DNA of 64,000 nucleotides from Nonlabens sp. Hel1_33_55 (lineage in GTDB: Bacteria; Bacteroidota; Bacteroidia; Flavobacteriales; Flavobacteriaceae). Under the pieces are notes generated by a model. It worked only from the letters and a program-made list of their open reading frames with translations. It did no database searches and was not told the origin of the DNA. Made by a program: the position numbers and the translations under genes. The stretch is from the NCBI RefSeq assembly GCF_900101765.1, contig NZ_LT627735.1, forward strand, positions 1,776,001 to 1,840,000, given 5' to 3'. Shown here one piece after another: positions 17,532-25,663 of the stretch (its first letter is position 1; every line of letters begins with the position of its first letter).

Positions 17532-18377
17532 ATGGCTGATATACAGCACCTAAAAAATGTAGTATCGCAAGTGCGTCGTGACATCGTTCGTCAGGTTCAC
17601 GCGGTAAATAGTGGACATCCAGGTGGATCACTAGGTTGCACGGAGTTTATCGTGGCGCTTTACAACGAGATCATGGATCATGATTCATCCTTTAATATGG
17701 ATGGTGAAAACGAAGATTTATTCTTCTTGTCTAATGGTCACATATCGCCGGTTTTCTATAGCGTTCTTGCACATGCTGGTTACTTCCCTAAAGAAGAACT
17801 GAGCACCTTCCGTAAACTTAATTCTCGTTTACAGGGACACCCTACGACACATGAAGGCCTTCCAGGAGTGAGAATCGCTAGCGGTTCACTGGGTCAAGGT
17901 ATGAGTGTAGGAATAGGCGCTGCACTTTCTAAAAAACTGAACAGCGACGATAAAACCGTTTTTACACTGCACGGTGATGGTGAATTGCAAGAAGGTCAAA
18001 ACTGGGAAGCGATCATGTACGCCAGCGCTAATCACGTCGATAATTTGATTGCAACCATTGATGTCAATGGACAGCAAATCGACGGTAGCACAGACACTGT
18101 TCTTGCTCTGGGTGATCTACGCTACAAATTCGAGGCCTTCGGCTGGGAAGTTGTTACGGTACCTAAAGGGAACGATGTAGAATCTGTTATTGCTGGAATT
18201 AAGCAAGCTATCTCGCTTTCGCGAAAGCGTAAACCCATATGCATCCTGCTCCATACCGTAATGGGTCATGGCGTTGACTTTATGATGGGATCCCACAAAT
18301 GGCACGGCATAGCTCCCAACGATGAGCAACTGGCAGATGCCTTGAGCCAAAACCCTGAAACACTGGGCGACTACTAA
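17532..18377 (+). CDS. Transketolase, N-terminal (TPP-binding) subunit
   Basis: From MADIQHLKNVVSQVRRDIVR the protein has 281 residues, about the length of the N-terminal half of a full transketolase. It carries VNSGHPGGSLGC, SNGHISP, and the thiamine pyrophosphate motif GDGELQEGQNWEA with the following DVNGQQIDG. It ends after MGHGVDFMMGSHKWHG. With the next gene it forms a split transketolase of the non-oxidative pentose phosphate pathway, as is common in Bacteroidetes. A palindrome copy encodes S-L-S-R-K-R near residues 228-233. Confidence 0.95.
   Translation: MADIQHLKNVVSQVRRDIVRQVHAVNSGHPGGSLGCTEFIVALYNEIMDHDSSFNMDGENEDLFFLSNGHISPVFYSVLAHAGYFPKEELSTFRKLNSRLQGHPTTHEGLPGVRIASGSLGQGMSVGIGAALSKKLNSDDKTVFTLHGDGELQEGQNWEAIMYASANHVDNLIATIDVNGQQIDGSTDTVLALGDLRYKFEAFGWEVVTVPKGNDVESVIAGIKQAISLSRKRKPICILLHTVMGHGVDFMMGSHKWHGIAPNDEQLADALSQNPETLGDY
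18214..18229. repeat. Palindrome copy 5 (inside transketolase N subunit)
   Basis: CGCTTTCGCGAAAGCG read in the frame giving S-L-S-R-K-R, between a helix (AGIKQAI) and the strand KPICILLHTV, so in a probable surface turn. Confidence 0.95.
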
Positions 18378-18409
18378 CCACAAAAATCTAGCGCAGTGCG
18401 CGAGACATT

Positions 18410-19366
18410 ATGAAGACATATACAAATACAGGAAATAAGGATACGAGAAGTGGTTTTGGTGCTGGTCTGGAAGAACTGGGCAAAACCAACGAGAACGTGG
18501 TTGCACTTTGTGCAGACCTTACGGGATCACTTAAAATGAATGCCTTTGCAGATGCTCATCCTGACCGATTTTTTCAGGTAGGAATCGCCGAAGCAAACAT
18601 GATAGGAATCGCCGCTGGTATGACCATAGGTGGTAAAATTCCATTTACAGGAACCTTTGCCAATTTTTCAACGGGTCGTGTTTATGACCAGATTAGACAA
18701 AGCGTTGCCTATTCTGACAAGAACGTAAAGATATGTGCATCGCACTCTGGATTGACTCTAGGTGAAGATGGCGCAACGCACCAAATTCTTGAAGATATAG
18801 GGTTGATGAAAATGTTGCCTGGAATGATGGTGATCAACACCTGTGATTACAATCAGACTAAAGCAGCAACGCTAGCGATTGCAGATCACCATGGACCGGT
18901 CTATTTGAGATTTGGCCGTCCTAAGGTGGCTAATTTCACTCCAGAAAACGGCGAATTCAAAATAGGAAAAGCGGTGCAATTGCAAGAAGGTACTGATGTA
19001 ACAATTGTAGCAACGGGCCACCTAGTTTGGGAAGCGCTGGAAGCTGCAAAACATTTGAATGAAAAAGGTATTAGTGCAGAGGTGATCAATATTCATACGA
19101 TCAAACCTCTTGATGAAGAAGCGATCATTAAATCCGTTAAGAAAACCGGTTGTATCGTCACAGCAGAAGAGCATAATTACCTAGGCGGCTTAGGTGAAAG
19201 TGTTGCACGCACACTCTCACAGCATGTGCCAACACCACAAGAGTTCGTAGCGACGCAAGACACCTTTGGTGAAAGCGGAACTCCAGAACAATTACTTGAA
19301 AAATATGGCCTAAATGCAGAAAACATCGCGACAAAAGCTGAAGCCGTGATCAACCGCAAAAAGTAA
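18410..19366 (+). CDS. Transketolase, C-terminal subunit
   Basis: A 318-residue protein with the pyrimidine-binding domain (ENVVALCADLTGSLKMNAF, GIAEANMIGIAAGM, GLTLGEDGATHQ) and the C-terminal transketolase domain (DVTIVATGHLVWEALEAAKHLNEKG, TAEEHNYLGGLGES). It pairs with the preceding TPP-binding subunit across a 32-bp gap and completes the active site at the dimer interface. A strong bidirectional terminator follows. Confidence 0.95.
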   Translation: MKTYTNTGNKDTRSGFGAGLEELGKTNENVVALCADLTGSLKMNAFADAHPDRFFQVGIAEANMIGIAAGMTIGGKIPFTGTFANFSTGRVYDQIRQSVAYSDKNVKICASHSGLTLGEDGATHQILEDIGLMKMLPGMMVINTCDYNQTKAATLAIADHHGPVYLRFGRPKVANFTPENGEFKIGKAVQLQEGTDVTIVATGHLVWEALEAAKHLNEKGISAEVINIHTIKPLDEEAIIKSVKKTGCIVTAEEHNYLGGLGESVARTLSQHVPTPQEFVATQDTFGESGTPEQLLEKYGLNAENIATKAEAVINRKK

Positions 19367-19419
19367 CATCTTTAAAATTGAGGTTTACGTTTAAATTGAA
19401 ACCTCCATTTAGTTGAACA

Positions 19420-19453
19420 AAAAAGCCCTGACAGGAATCTGTCAGGGCTTTTT
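19420..19453. terminator. Bidirectional terminator between transketolase and FKBP genes
   Basis: Perfect 15-bp stem AAAAAGCCCTGACAG/CTGTCAGGGCTTTTT with loop GAAT. It serves two convergent genes. Confidence 0.9.
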
Positions 19454-19471
19454 GATATATTAAAGTTCAGA

Positions 19472-20383
19472 TTAAACCTCTGTCCTATTGTCTAGATAAT
19501 CTGGAATACCATCACCATCCGTATCTAAGGCATCGTTAGGATTTCCATCACCGTTGGGATCTGCATTTTCATCTTTTGTTGGTATACCATCACCGTCATC
19601 ATCTGCATCACGGTAATTATTGATACGATCTCGATCAGTATCATCAGCAAGATTTGCAGATCTTAAATCATCATCTTCATTCAAATCCTCAAAGATGGAA
19701 AGAATGCCATCTCCATCATGATCTGTAATTCTAACACGACGTAATTGAAATTTGAAAATCAAAGGTGAGTATGCTGGAATACCAACTTGCGTAGAGTTGA
19801 AATAACCAACACCTGAAGGCAAGAACATCGCTCCTATTCCACCGTTTGTAAAACTAACCGTTCCATCACCATTTGCGGTGCTGGTAGTAGCATCATTAAA
19901 TCCAGAAACTCCTGTAGCAAAACCATCAATGGTAGCCGGCAAATCAAACCACACAGAATTTGTATTACTATCAAACACATTTCCATTTAGGAGTGTTCCC
20001 TCATAGTTGACAAGAGTACTGTCAGCATAAGTGGCTTGTCTAACACCTGACCCTTGTCTCACGTTCAAAACAAATATCTGATAATCTATATCATTGCGAC
20101 GCAAGGTTCTTGTAATCACTTGTTCTGATAATGGAGTACGATCTGCATTTGTTCCCGCTATAGTATCAAATACGATTTCAAAGTCATCACCATCCGGTGT
20201 GTTTTGAAAATCATCTTGATTGTAAAAGTGCGTTCTTAAGTATGCGTTGATTTCTGCGAGGTCTTCATCATACACCTCTTGAGGATCTCTAATTTCAATA
20301 GTTAGATCGTCATCATCGCTACCACAGGACATTAAAAATCCAGCAATTGCTATGATACAGACAAAATTTTTCAAATAATTCAT
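19472..20383 (-). CDS. FKBP-type peptidyl-prolyl isomerase lipoprotein with calcium-binding repeats
   Basis: The ATG at MNYLKNFVCIIAIAGFLMSC gives a lipoprotein signal with the lipid Cys at residue 20 and 303 residues in all. The middle (about residues 95-215) is an FKBP-like domain: DSTLVNYEGTLLNGNVFDSN, a central insertion, then GIPAYSPLIFKFQLRRV. The C-terminus is a run of Asp-rich thrombospondin type 3-like repeats (DHDGDGI, DADDDGDGIPTKDEN, DTDGDGIPDYLDN) likely to bind calcium. It should act as a periplasm- or surface-facing foldase. The insertion and degenerate active site make the catalytic strength uncertain. Confidence 0.88.
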   Translation of the reverse strand: MNYLKNFVCIIAIAGFLMSCGSDDDDLTIEIRDPQEVYDEDLAEINAYLRTHFYNQDDFQNTPDGDDFEIVFDTIAGTNADRTPLSEQVITRTLRRNDIDYQIFVLNVRQGSGVRQATYADSTLVNYEGTLLNGNVFDSNTNSVWFDLPATIDGFATGVSGFNDATTSTANGDGTVSFTNGGIGAMFLPSGVGYFNSTQVGIPAYSPLIFKFQLRRVRITDHDGDGILSIFEDLNEDDDLRSANLADDTDRDRINNYRDADDDGDGIPTKDENADPNGDGNPNDALDTDGDGIPDYLDNRTEV

Positions 20384-20401
20384 GTTTTCTTTTTCAGGCG
20401 C

Positions 20402-20409
20402 CAAAGATA
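20402..20409 (-). promoter_or_regulatory. -7 element of the FKBP lipoprotein gene
   Basis: Minus-strand TATCTTTG, 18 bp before the ATG at 20383. It lies back to back with the plus-strand element at 20421. Confidence 0.5.
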
Positions 20410-20420
20410 CTATTTTCGGC

Positions 20421-20428
20421 TATTTTTG
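20421..20428 (+). promoter_or_regulatory. -7 element of the S4 protein gene
   Basis: TATTTTTG matches TAnnTTTG, 30 bp before the ATG at 20459. Confidence 0.5.
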
Positions 20429-20458
20429 TAGATGTAACGCTTCTATATAAGCTATCAT

Positions 20459-20839
20459 ATGCGCATCGATAAATTTTTATGGTCTGTACGATATTACAAG
20501 ACACGCAGTAAAGCTACAGACGCCGCAAAGAAAGGAAAGTTTAAAATCAACGGCGATACGGTCAAACCAGCTAGAGATGTATATCCCGGTGATGTCATCA
20601 CGCTGCGCAAAGACCAGATCGATTATGTGGTTGAAGTTCTGGATTTGCCCTCTAGCCGTGTAGGCAACAAATTAGTGGACCTATATAGAGTGGACCGCAC
20701 ACCTACTGAGAATTTTGAGGCGCGCAAAATGATTGAACTCAATCAGGATTACTACCGTCGCAAAGGTGAAGGTAGACCTACTAAAAAAGACCGGCGAGAT
20801 CTTGGAAATTTGCTAAATGGCTCTATAGAAGAAGACTGA
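20459..20839 (+). CDS. S4-domain RNA-binding protein (Hsp15/RqcP-like)
   Basis: The 126-residue basic protein starts with an S4 domain (MRIDKFLWSVRYYKTRSKAT, KKGKFKINGDTVKPARDVYPGD), followed by a charged tail rich in Lys/Arg. This is the pattern of Hsp15 (HslR) and RqcP, which bind 50S subunits carrying stalled peptidyl-tRNA. It precedes a phosphoribosyltransferase gene across a gap that contains a palindrome copy. Confidence 0.88.
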   Translation: MRIDKFLWSVRYYKTRSKATDAAKKGKFKINGDTVKPARDVYPGDVITLRKDQIDYVVEVLDLPSSRVGNKLVDLYRVDRTPTENFEARKMIELNQDYYRRKGEGRPTKKDRRDLGNLLNGSIEED

Positions 20840-20870
20840 TTCCTTACATTTGAGAGGATTATAAGTAGTT

Positions 20871-20886
20871 CGCTTTCGCGAAAGCG
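20871..20886. repeat. Palindrome copy 6 (intergenic)
   Basis: CGCTTTCGCGAAAGCG in the 91-bp gap between two co-directional genes, the S4 protein and the phosphoribosyltransferase. Confidence 0.95.
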
Positions 20887-20930
20887 GGCTCTTTTCAAAA
20901 ATTATCTAAGAAGTCAACATCAGTAAGAAT

Positions 20931-21419
20931 ATGGAAATTCTCAACCACGAGCAGGTGAATCACAAAATTAGACGCATCGCATATCAAATCGCGGAAGTCT
21001 ACATGGAGCACGACGAACTCATTCTAGCTGGTATTGCCGACGGTGGTTACATTCTTGCCAAATTGCTTAAAGTCCAACTGGAACTCATTTGCGATTTCAA
21101 AATAACGCTATGTGAGGTGACAATGGACAAAAAGAATCCCAGAAATGCAGTTGAAACTAGCCTTAGTCCTAAAGAATATTCAGACAAAGGAGTCGTACTA
21201 TGCGATGATGTGCTCAATTCTGGAACGACGTTGATTTATGCCGTACGGCATTTTCTAGATGTTCCCGTCAAGAAATTTAAAACAGCGGTTCTAGTAAATA
21301 GAAACCACAAAAAATTCCCAGTAAAAGCAGATTTTAAAGGGATATCCTTATCCACAACCATGGAAGAACATATTACGGTGGTCTTGAATAAAAATACGAG
21401 TAGCGTATCTTTAAGTTAA
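20931..21419 (+). CDS. Phosphoribosyltransferase-family protein (PyrR-like)
   Basis: A 162-residue type I phosphoribosyltransferase with the PRPP-binding motif GVVLCDDVLNSGTTLIYAV (near residues 85-104) and the pyrophosphate loop GIADGGYILA. The length and N-terminal region resemble PyrR, the UMP-sensing attenuator/uracil phosphoribosyltransferase, but the base specificity cannot be read from the sequence. Its 3' end overlaps the convergent shikimate kinase gene by 9 bp. Confidence 0.82.
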   Translation: MEILNHEQVNHKIRRIAYQIAEVYMEHDELILAGIADGGYILAKLLKVQLELICDFKITLCEVTMDKKNPRNAVETSLSPKEYSDKGVVLCDDVLNSGTTLIYAVRHFLDVPVKKFKTAVLVNRNHKKFPVKADFKGISLSTTMEEHITVVLNKNTSSVSLS

Positions 21420-21953
21420 ATCCAGTATTTCCAAAGCAATCGCTTGTGGGGTCTTGTTTTCGATTTCAACTGCACGATCTGCCTGGCTATAAAATGCAGA
21501 TCTTTCCAGCAAATGCTTACCAATAAATTCTGCGAGGTCATCTTTATTTACAGTACCTGCAATTAAAGGCCTGTGAGACTTTTCTGGAAACAATCTTTCC
21601 GTAAGAAAGGGAACATTTGCTCTTAAGTAAACAGAAACACTTTGCTCCTTTTCATTAATAAGCGCCATATTATTATGGTAGCAAGGCGTACCACCGCCCA
21701 GTGATAAAACGATGGATTCCTTACGTTTTAAAACCGATTCTAGGTGTTTAAATTCCTGCTTTCTAAAGTAAATAACACCTTTTTGATCGATAATTTTAGA
21801 AATTGACATGCCTTCTTGTTCTTCAATATATAGATCCAAATCTACAAAAGGCAAAGAAGTCAATGAAGCAAGTACCTGTCCTACAGTACTTTTACCAGAC
21901 CCCATATAGCCCAGCAGAATATAGTTGGCTTGTGATTTTTCCTCAATTTTCAA
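21411..21953 (-). CDS. aroK: Shikimate kinase
   Basis: A 180-residue protein with the P-loop LLGYMGSGKSTVGQ, substrate-binding DLDLYIEEQEG (Asp pair), FRKQE (Arg), LSLGGGTPC and the lid region EKSHRPLIAG. It phosphorylates shikimate at the 3-hydroxyl in the aromatic amino-acid pathway, using ATP in the cytoplasm. No other shikimate-pathway genes are adjacent. Confidence 0.93.
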   Translation of the reverse strand: MKIEEKSQANYILLGYMGSGKSTVGQVLASLTSLPFVDLDLYIEEQEGMSISKIIDQKGVIYFRKQEFKHLESVLKRKESIVLSLGGGTPCYHNNMALINEKEQSVSVYLRANVPFLTERLFPEKSHRPLIAGTVNKDDLAEFIGKHLLERSAFYSQADRAVEIENKTPQAIALEILDLT

Positions 21954-22013
21954 TGGTTGGATTTTCTCTCAAATTTATAGGAAAAACATTAGTAGGTTAA
22001 GGAATATACGTTT

Positions 22014-22021
22014 TATATTTG
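22014..22021 (+). promoter_or_regulatory. -7 element of the tRNA genes
   Basis: TATATTTG matches TAnnTTTG, 20 bp before tRNA-Lys. Confidence 0.5.
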
Positions 22022-22041
22022 CACCCGCATTTAGAAATGAC

Positions 22042-22114
22042 GACTTGGTAGCTCAGCTGGTAGAGCATCACACTTTTAATGTGAGGGTCCTGGGTTCGAA
22101 CCCCAGCCAAGTCA
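22042..22114 (+). tRNA. tRNA-Lys(TTT)
   Basis: A 73-nt cloverleaf: acceptor GACTTGG/CCAAGTC, D arm GCTC...GAGC, anticodon stem TCACA/TGTGA with loop CTTTTAA (anticodon TTT at 22075-22077), T arm CTGGG-TTCGAAC-CCCAG, and discriminator A. The CCA end is not encoded. A hairpin terminator follows. Confidence 0.97.
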
Positions 22115-22132
22115 CAAAGGCCGTAAGGCGCT

Positions 22133-22157
22133 AAAGTCCTTATTTAATAAGGACTTT
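22133..22157 (+). terminator. Terminator after tRNA-Lys
   Basis: Self-complementary AAAGTCCTTATT/AATAAGGACTTT followed by a T run, between the two tRNA genes. Confidence 0.85.
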
Positions 22158-22163
22158 TTTTAT

Positions 22164-22245
22164 ACCCGGGTGCTGAAATTGGTAGACAGGCACGGTTGAG
22201 GGCCGTGTGTATTTATACGTGTGGGTTCAAGTCCCATTCCGGGTA
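22164..22245 (+). tRNA. tRNA-Leu(GAG)
   Basis: An 82-nt type II tRNA: acceptor ACCCGGG/TCCGGGT, anticodon stem CACGG/CCGTG with loop TTGAGGG (anticodon GAG at 22198-22200), a long variable arm (TGTATTTATACG) and T arm with TTCAAGT. The variable arm and anticodon together indicate leucine. The terminator at 22254-22283 follows. Confidence 0.95.
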
Positions 22246-22253
22246 CTGCAATC

Positions 22254-22283
22254 AAAGTCCTGATGAGTTTTCATCAGGACTTT
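22254..22283 (+). terminator. Terminator after tRNA-Leu
   Basis: Perfect 13-bp stem AAAGTCCTGATGA/TCATCAGGACTTT with loop GTTT and a seven-base T run. Confidence 0.88.
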
Positions 22284-22416
22284 TTTTATAGTTGGACTTG
22301 AAAGTATCTTAAGTGCAAGTAGTTTTTTGACGACCGAAATCCTAAAAACTCAAGCCTTCCACAACGAGTTATATGGCTATTATGCAGGCTTAAAATGACA
22401 CAGATGAATTTGAAAA

Positions 22417-22446
22417 TGTTTAAATTTATAATTCTTTCCTTAAACA
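22417..22446. promoter_or_regulatory. Inverted repeat just upstream of the MerR gene
   Basis: TGTTTAA and TTAAACA lie 16 bp apart, ending 7 bp before the TTG start of the regulator. The spacing resembles MerR-type operators lying between promoter elements. The role is inferred; no clean promoter is visible. Confidence 0.3.
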
Positions 22447-22453
22447 AACCAAA

Positions 22454-23362
22454 TTGATCAAAAGTAGCTTTTCCATAAAAGATTTAGAAAACCTAAGTGG
22501 TATAAAGGCACACACCATTCGTATTTGGGAAAAAAGATATCATCTACTTGAACCAGATCGCAGTGAAACCAATATTAGGTTTTATGACCTTCATGCTCTT
22601 CAAAAGATTCTGAATGTGAGTTATCTCAAAAATTCAGGGATGAAAATAAGTGCCATTGCTGCGTTAACCACAGAAGATATTGAGCAGAAAGTGAGAGACC
22701 TAGCTCAATCTGAACAAAAGCATAATCACCAACTTCAGGAATTGAAGTTAGCTATGATAAATTTTGATGAGAGCCTTTTTGAAAAAGTCTATGAAACTGA
22801 ACTATCTCTCAAGAGTTTTGAAAAGATTTTTTATGATCTATTGGTGCCTTTTTTGGAAGAACTAGGCAACCTATGGCAATCAAACACCATAAATATAGCG
22901 CACGAGCACTTCATCAGTAATTTGATAAGACAAAAGCTGTTGATTCAAATGCAGCTTGTTAAGAAGAAAAAGAATGAGGATGCTGATAAATCGTACATAC
23001 TTTTCTTACCCGAAAACGAAATGCATGATCTCGGGTTGCTATTCCTTAATTATAAATTGTTGATAGCAGGCTTTCATACCATCTTTCTAGGTGCAAGTAT
23101 GGATTTGAACACACTGCCATTTTTCCAGCGTAATGGTAGCAACCCAACGTTTGTTACTTTTACTACGGTACAACCTAGTTCTAAGAGCCTGCCTAAATTC
23201 CTTAAAAAATTTAATTCCAAACTCAATAATGCTCCACTGGTGTTATTGGGTAGAAGAACCGGCGACTTAGATGGAAACCTCTTAACTCCCAATCAAAAGA
23301 TATTCAATAGTATTGATAGTGCCATGGAATATTTTGAGCAACAACAACCAAAAATAGTATGA
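22454..23362 (+). CDS. MerR-family regulator with CarH-like B12-binding domain
   Basis: The 302-residue protein has an N-terminal MerR helix-turn-helix (FSIKDLENLSGIKAHTIRIW, then KRYHLLEPDRSETNIRFY). A four-helix B12-binding bundle and a Rossmann-like cobalamin domain follow. The CarH hallmarks are present: W141-x9-E151-H152 in the helical bundle, and E189-x-H191-x-x-G194 with His191 as candidate lower axial ligand. CarH proteins bind adenosylcobalamin in the dark, repress carotenoid genes and release DNA on illumination. The gene overlaps crtI by 4 bp and heads the carotenoid operon. The only in-frame start is TTG. Confidence 0.88.
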   Translation: MIKSSFSIKDLENLSGIKAHTIRIWEKRYHLLEPDRSETNIRFYDLHALQKILNVSYLKNSGMKISAIAALTTEDIEQKVRDLAQSEQKHNHQLQELKLAMINFDESLFEKVYETELSLKSFEKIFYDLLVPFLEELGNLWQSNTINIAHEHFISNLIRQKLLIQMQLVKKKKNEDADKSYILFLPENEMHDLGLLFLNYKLLIAGFHTIFLGASMDLNTLPFFQRNGSNPTFVTFTTVQPSSKSLPKFLKKFNSKLNNAPLVLLGRRTGDLDGNLLTPNQKIFNSIDSAMEYFEQQQPKIV

Positions 23363-24825
23363 GTAAAAAGACAGCCGTAATAGGTTCAGGATTCTCTTCA
23401 CTTGCTGCTGCATCCTATCTAGCAGCCTCTGGTCACGAGGTCACGATTTATGAAAAAAACGATACCGTTGGTGGTCGTGCTCGCAGGCTTGAAAAAGATG
23501 GATTCACCTTTGATATAGGACCATCATGGTACTGGATGCCTGACATATTTGAACGATTCTTTGCTGACTTTGGTAAAAAGCCATCTGATTATTACCATCT
23601 AGACAAACTTAATCCAGCCTATTCTGTTTACTTTGAAAATGATCGCATTCAAATAGGTGACAATCTGGACAAAATCAAAACGACTTTTGAGTCTATTGAA
23701 TCTGGCAGCGCTGCAAAGCTTCAAGAATTTATGGACAAGTCCAGCGAGAACTATGATATCGCAATTAAAAATCTTGTTTACAGACCAGGCGAGTCACCGC
23801 TCGAGTTGGTAACGCCGCAAACAATTAAGAAATTGGGAGCTTTTATAGGAAACGTATCTAAGGACGTTCGCAAAAAATTTAAAGACCCTAAATTGGTTTC
23901 AATCCTTGAATTCCCAGTTTTATTTTTGGGCGCTACTCCAGGAAATACTCCTAGCTTCTATAATTTCATGAATTATGCAGACTTTGGTTTAGGTACTTGG
24001 CACCCTAAAGGTGGAATGTATGAGGTCATTCTGGGCATGAAGAAATTGGCTCAAGAACTAGGTGTAGTGATAAAAACGAACTCACCGGTCTCTGAGATTT
24101 TAGTCAATGATGATGATCGTGCAGAAGGTATTTCACTCAGTGGCGAGATTCATCTATACGATAACGTACTATCAGGTGCAGATTACCATCATACGGAAAC
24201 CTTACTTCCAGAAAAACAGAGACAATATTCAGAAAGCTACTGGGAAAGAAAAACATTTGCTCCCAGCTCTTTGATTTTTTACGTAGGATTTGATAAAAAA
24301 TTAAAAAATGTGGATCACCACAATTTGTTCTTTGATACAGATTTTACCAAACACGCAAACGAAATTTACGAAGATCCCAAATGGCCTGAGGATCCATTAT
24401 TCTATGCAAATTTCACATCAATTACAGATTCCAGTACCGCGCCAGAGGGTTGTGAAAATGGATTTTTCCTAATCCCATTAGCTCCAGGACTTGACGATAC
24501 TCCAGAATTAAGAGAGACATATTTCAAAAAAATAATGGATAGGTTTGAGAAACTAACCGACCAAAGCGTGATGGATCATATTCTTTTCAAAGAATCTTTT
24601 TGTGTCAATGATTTTAAGGAAGCTTACAATAGTTATAAGGGTAATGCCTACGGGATGGCAAATACCTTATTGCAAACTGCATTTCTTAGACCCAATTTAA
24701 GAAGTAGAAAGGTAAAAAGTCTTTACTTTACAGGTCAGCTTACTGTTCCTGGTCCTGGCGTACCGCCTTCATTGATTTCTGGTAAATTAGCTGCCCAATT
24801 GATAAACAAATACATCAATCGATGA
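23359..24825 (+). CDS. crtI: Phytoene desaturase (phytoene to lycopene)
   Basis: A 488-residue FAD-dependent CrtI-type desaturase. The N-terminal dinucleotide fold reads TAVIGSGFSSLAAASYLAAS, followed by VGGRARRLEKDGFTFDIGPS. The C-terminal family signature is near GQLTVPGPGVPPSLISGKLA. It converts phytoene to lycopene at the membrane. It is the first of six tightly packed crt genes and is translationally coupled (ATGA overlaps) to the regulator upstream and crtB downstream. Confidence 0.95.
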   Translation: MSKKTAVIGSGFSSLAAASYLAASGHEVTIYEKNDTVGGRARRLEKDGFTFDIGPSWYWMPDIFERFFADFGKKPSDYYHLDKLNPAYSVYFENDRIQIGDNLDKIKTTFESIESGSAAKLQEFMDKSSENYDIAIKNLVYRPGESPLELVTPQTIKKLGAFIGNVSKDVRKKFKDPKLVSILEFPVLFLGATPGNTPSFYNFMNYADFGLGTWHPKGGMYEVILGMKKLAQELGVVIKTNSPVSEILVNDDDRAEGISLSGEIHLYDNVLSGADYHHTETLLPEKQRQYSESYWERKTFAPSSLIFYVGFDKKLKNVDHHNLFFDTDFTKHANEIYEDPKWPEDPLFYANFTSITDSSTAPEGCENGFFLIPLAPGLDDTPELRETYFKKIMDRFEKLTDQSVMDHILFKESFCVNDFKEAYNSYKGNAYGMANTLLQTAFLRPNLRSRKVKSLYFTGQLTVPGPGVPPSLISGKLAAQLINKYINR

Positions 24826-25661
24826 AAAGTATTTTTGACGAAGTCTCCAGGCAATGTAGTCAGGCTGTAACTAATAATTACAGTACTTCATTCTCGCTTG
24901 CCAGTAAAATGTTGGGACCATCCATTCGCCAAGACATCCATAACATCTATGGCTTTGTGCGCTTTGCAGATGAAATTGTGGATACCTTCCATGATTATGA
25001 TAAACGCAGTTTATTAGATCGATTTGAAAATGATTTGAGATTAGCTATTGAAGAAAAAATAAGTCTCAATCCTATTCTCAACTCCTTTCAAGAAACCGTC
25101 AATAAATACAATATCACTCCAGATATGTATGGTGCTTTTATACACAGCATGCGTTTGGACCTCGATAAATCAGTATATCTGACAGATGAGGAATACAGAA
25201 ATTACATTTATGGTAGTGCAGATGTTGTAGGGCTAATGTCGTTGAAGGTATTCGTAAAAGGAGATCAACAAAAGTATGATGACCTCAAAGAAGACGCCAT
25301 GCGATTAGGTAGTGCCTTCCAGAAAGTAAACTTTTTGAGAGATCTTAAGGCAGATTTAGATGTACTGGAACGCAGCTATTTTCCTAACACAGATCTTCAT
25401 GATCTTAAGGAAGTTGATAAAGAAAGACTTATAGAAGAAATAAAAGCAGATTTTGATGCTGGCCTCAATGGAATACAGCGTTTACCTGTAGAGGCAAAAT
25501 TAGGTGTTTATACTGCCTATATTTATTATAGAAGACTTTTGACAAGACTGGAGCGCACACCATCTGCAGAAATTAGAAACACAAGAATAAGAGTCCCCAA
25601 CTACGAGAAAATCGGGTTACTCGCTAAAGGTTACGTTAGTTACCGTCTCAACCTCATATAA
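24822..25661 (+). CDS. crtB: Phytoene synthase
   Basis: A 279-residue squalene/phytoene synthase with the two Asp-rich metal-binding motifs, ADEIVDTFHD near residue 48 and NFLRDLKADLD near residue 170, plus YCYxVAGxVG-like YGSADVVGLMSL. It condenses two geranylgeranyl diphosphates into phytoene. The supplier gene crtE is not in the window. It overlaps crtI by 4 bp and is followed by crtZ after 2 bp. Confidence 0.95.
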   Translation: MKSIFDEVSRQCSQAVTNNYSTSFSLASKMLGPSIRQDIHNIYGFVRFADEIVDTFHDYDKRSLLDRFENDLRLAIEEKISLNPILNSFQETVNKYNITPDMYGAFIHSMRLDLDKSVYLTDEEYRNYIYGSADVVGLMSLKVFVKGDQQKYDDLKEDAMRLGSAFQKVNFLRDLKADLDVLERSYFPNTDLHDLKEVDKERLIEEIKADFDAGLNGIQRLPVEAKLGVYTAYIYYRRLLTRLERTPSAEIRNTRIRVPNYEKIGLLAKGYVSYRLNLI

Positions 25662-25663
25662 CA

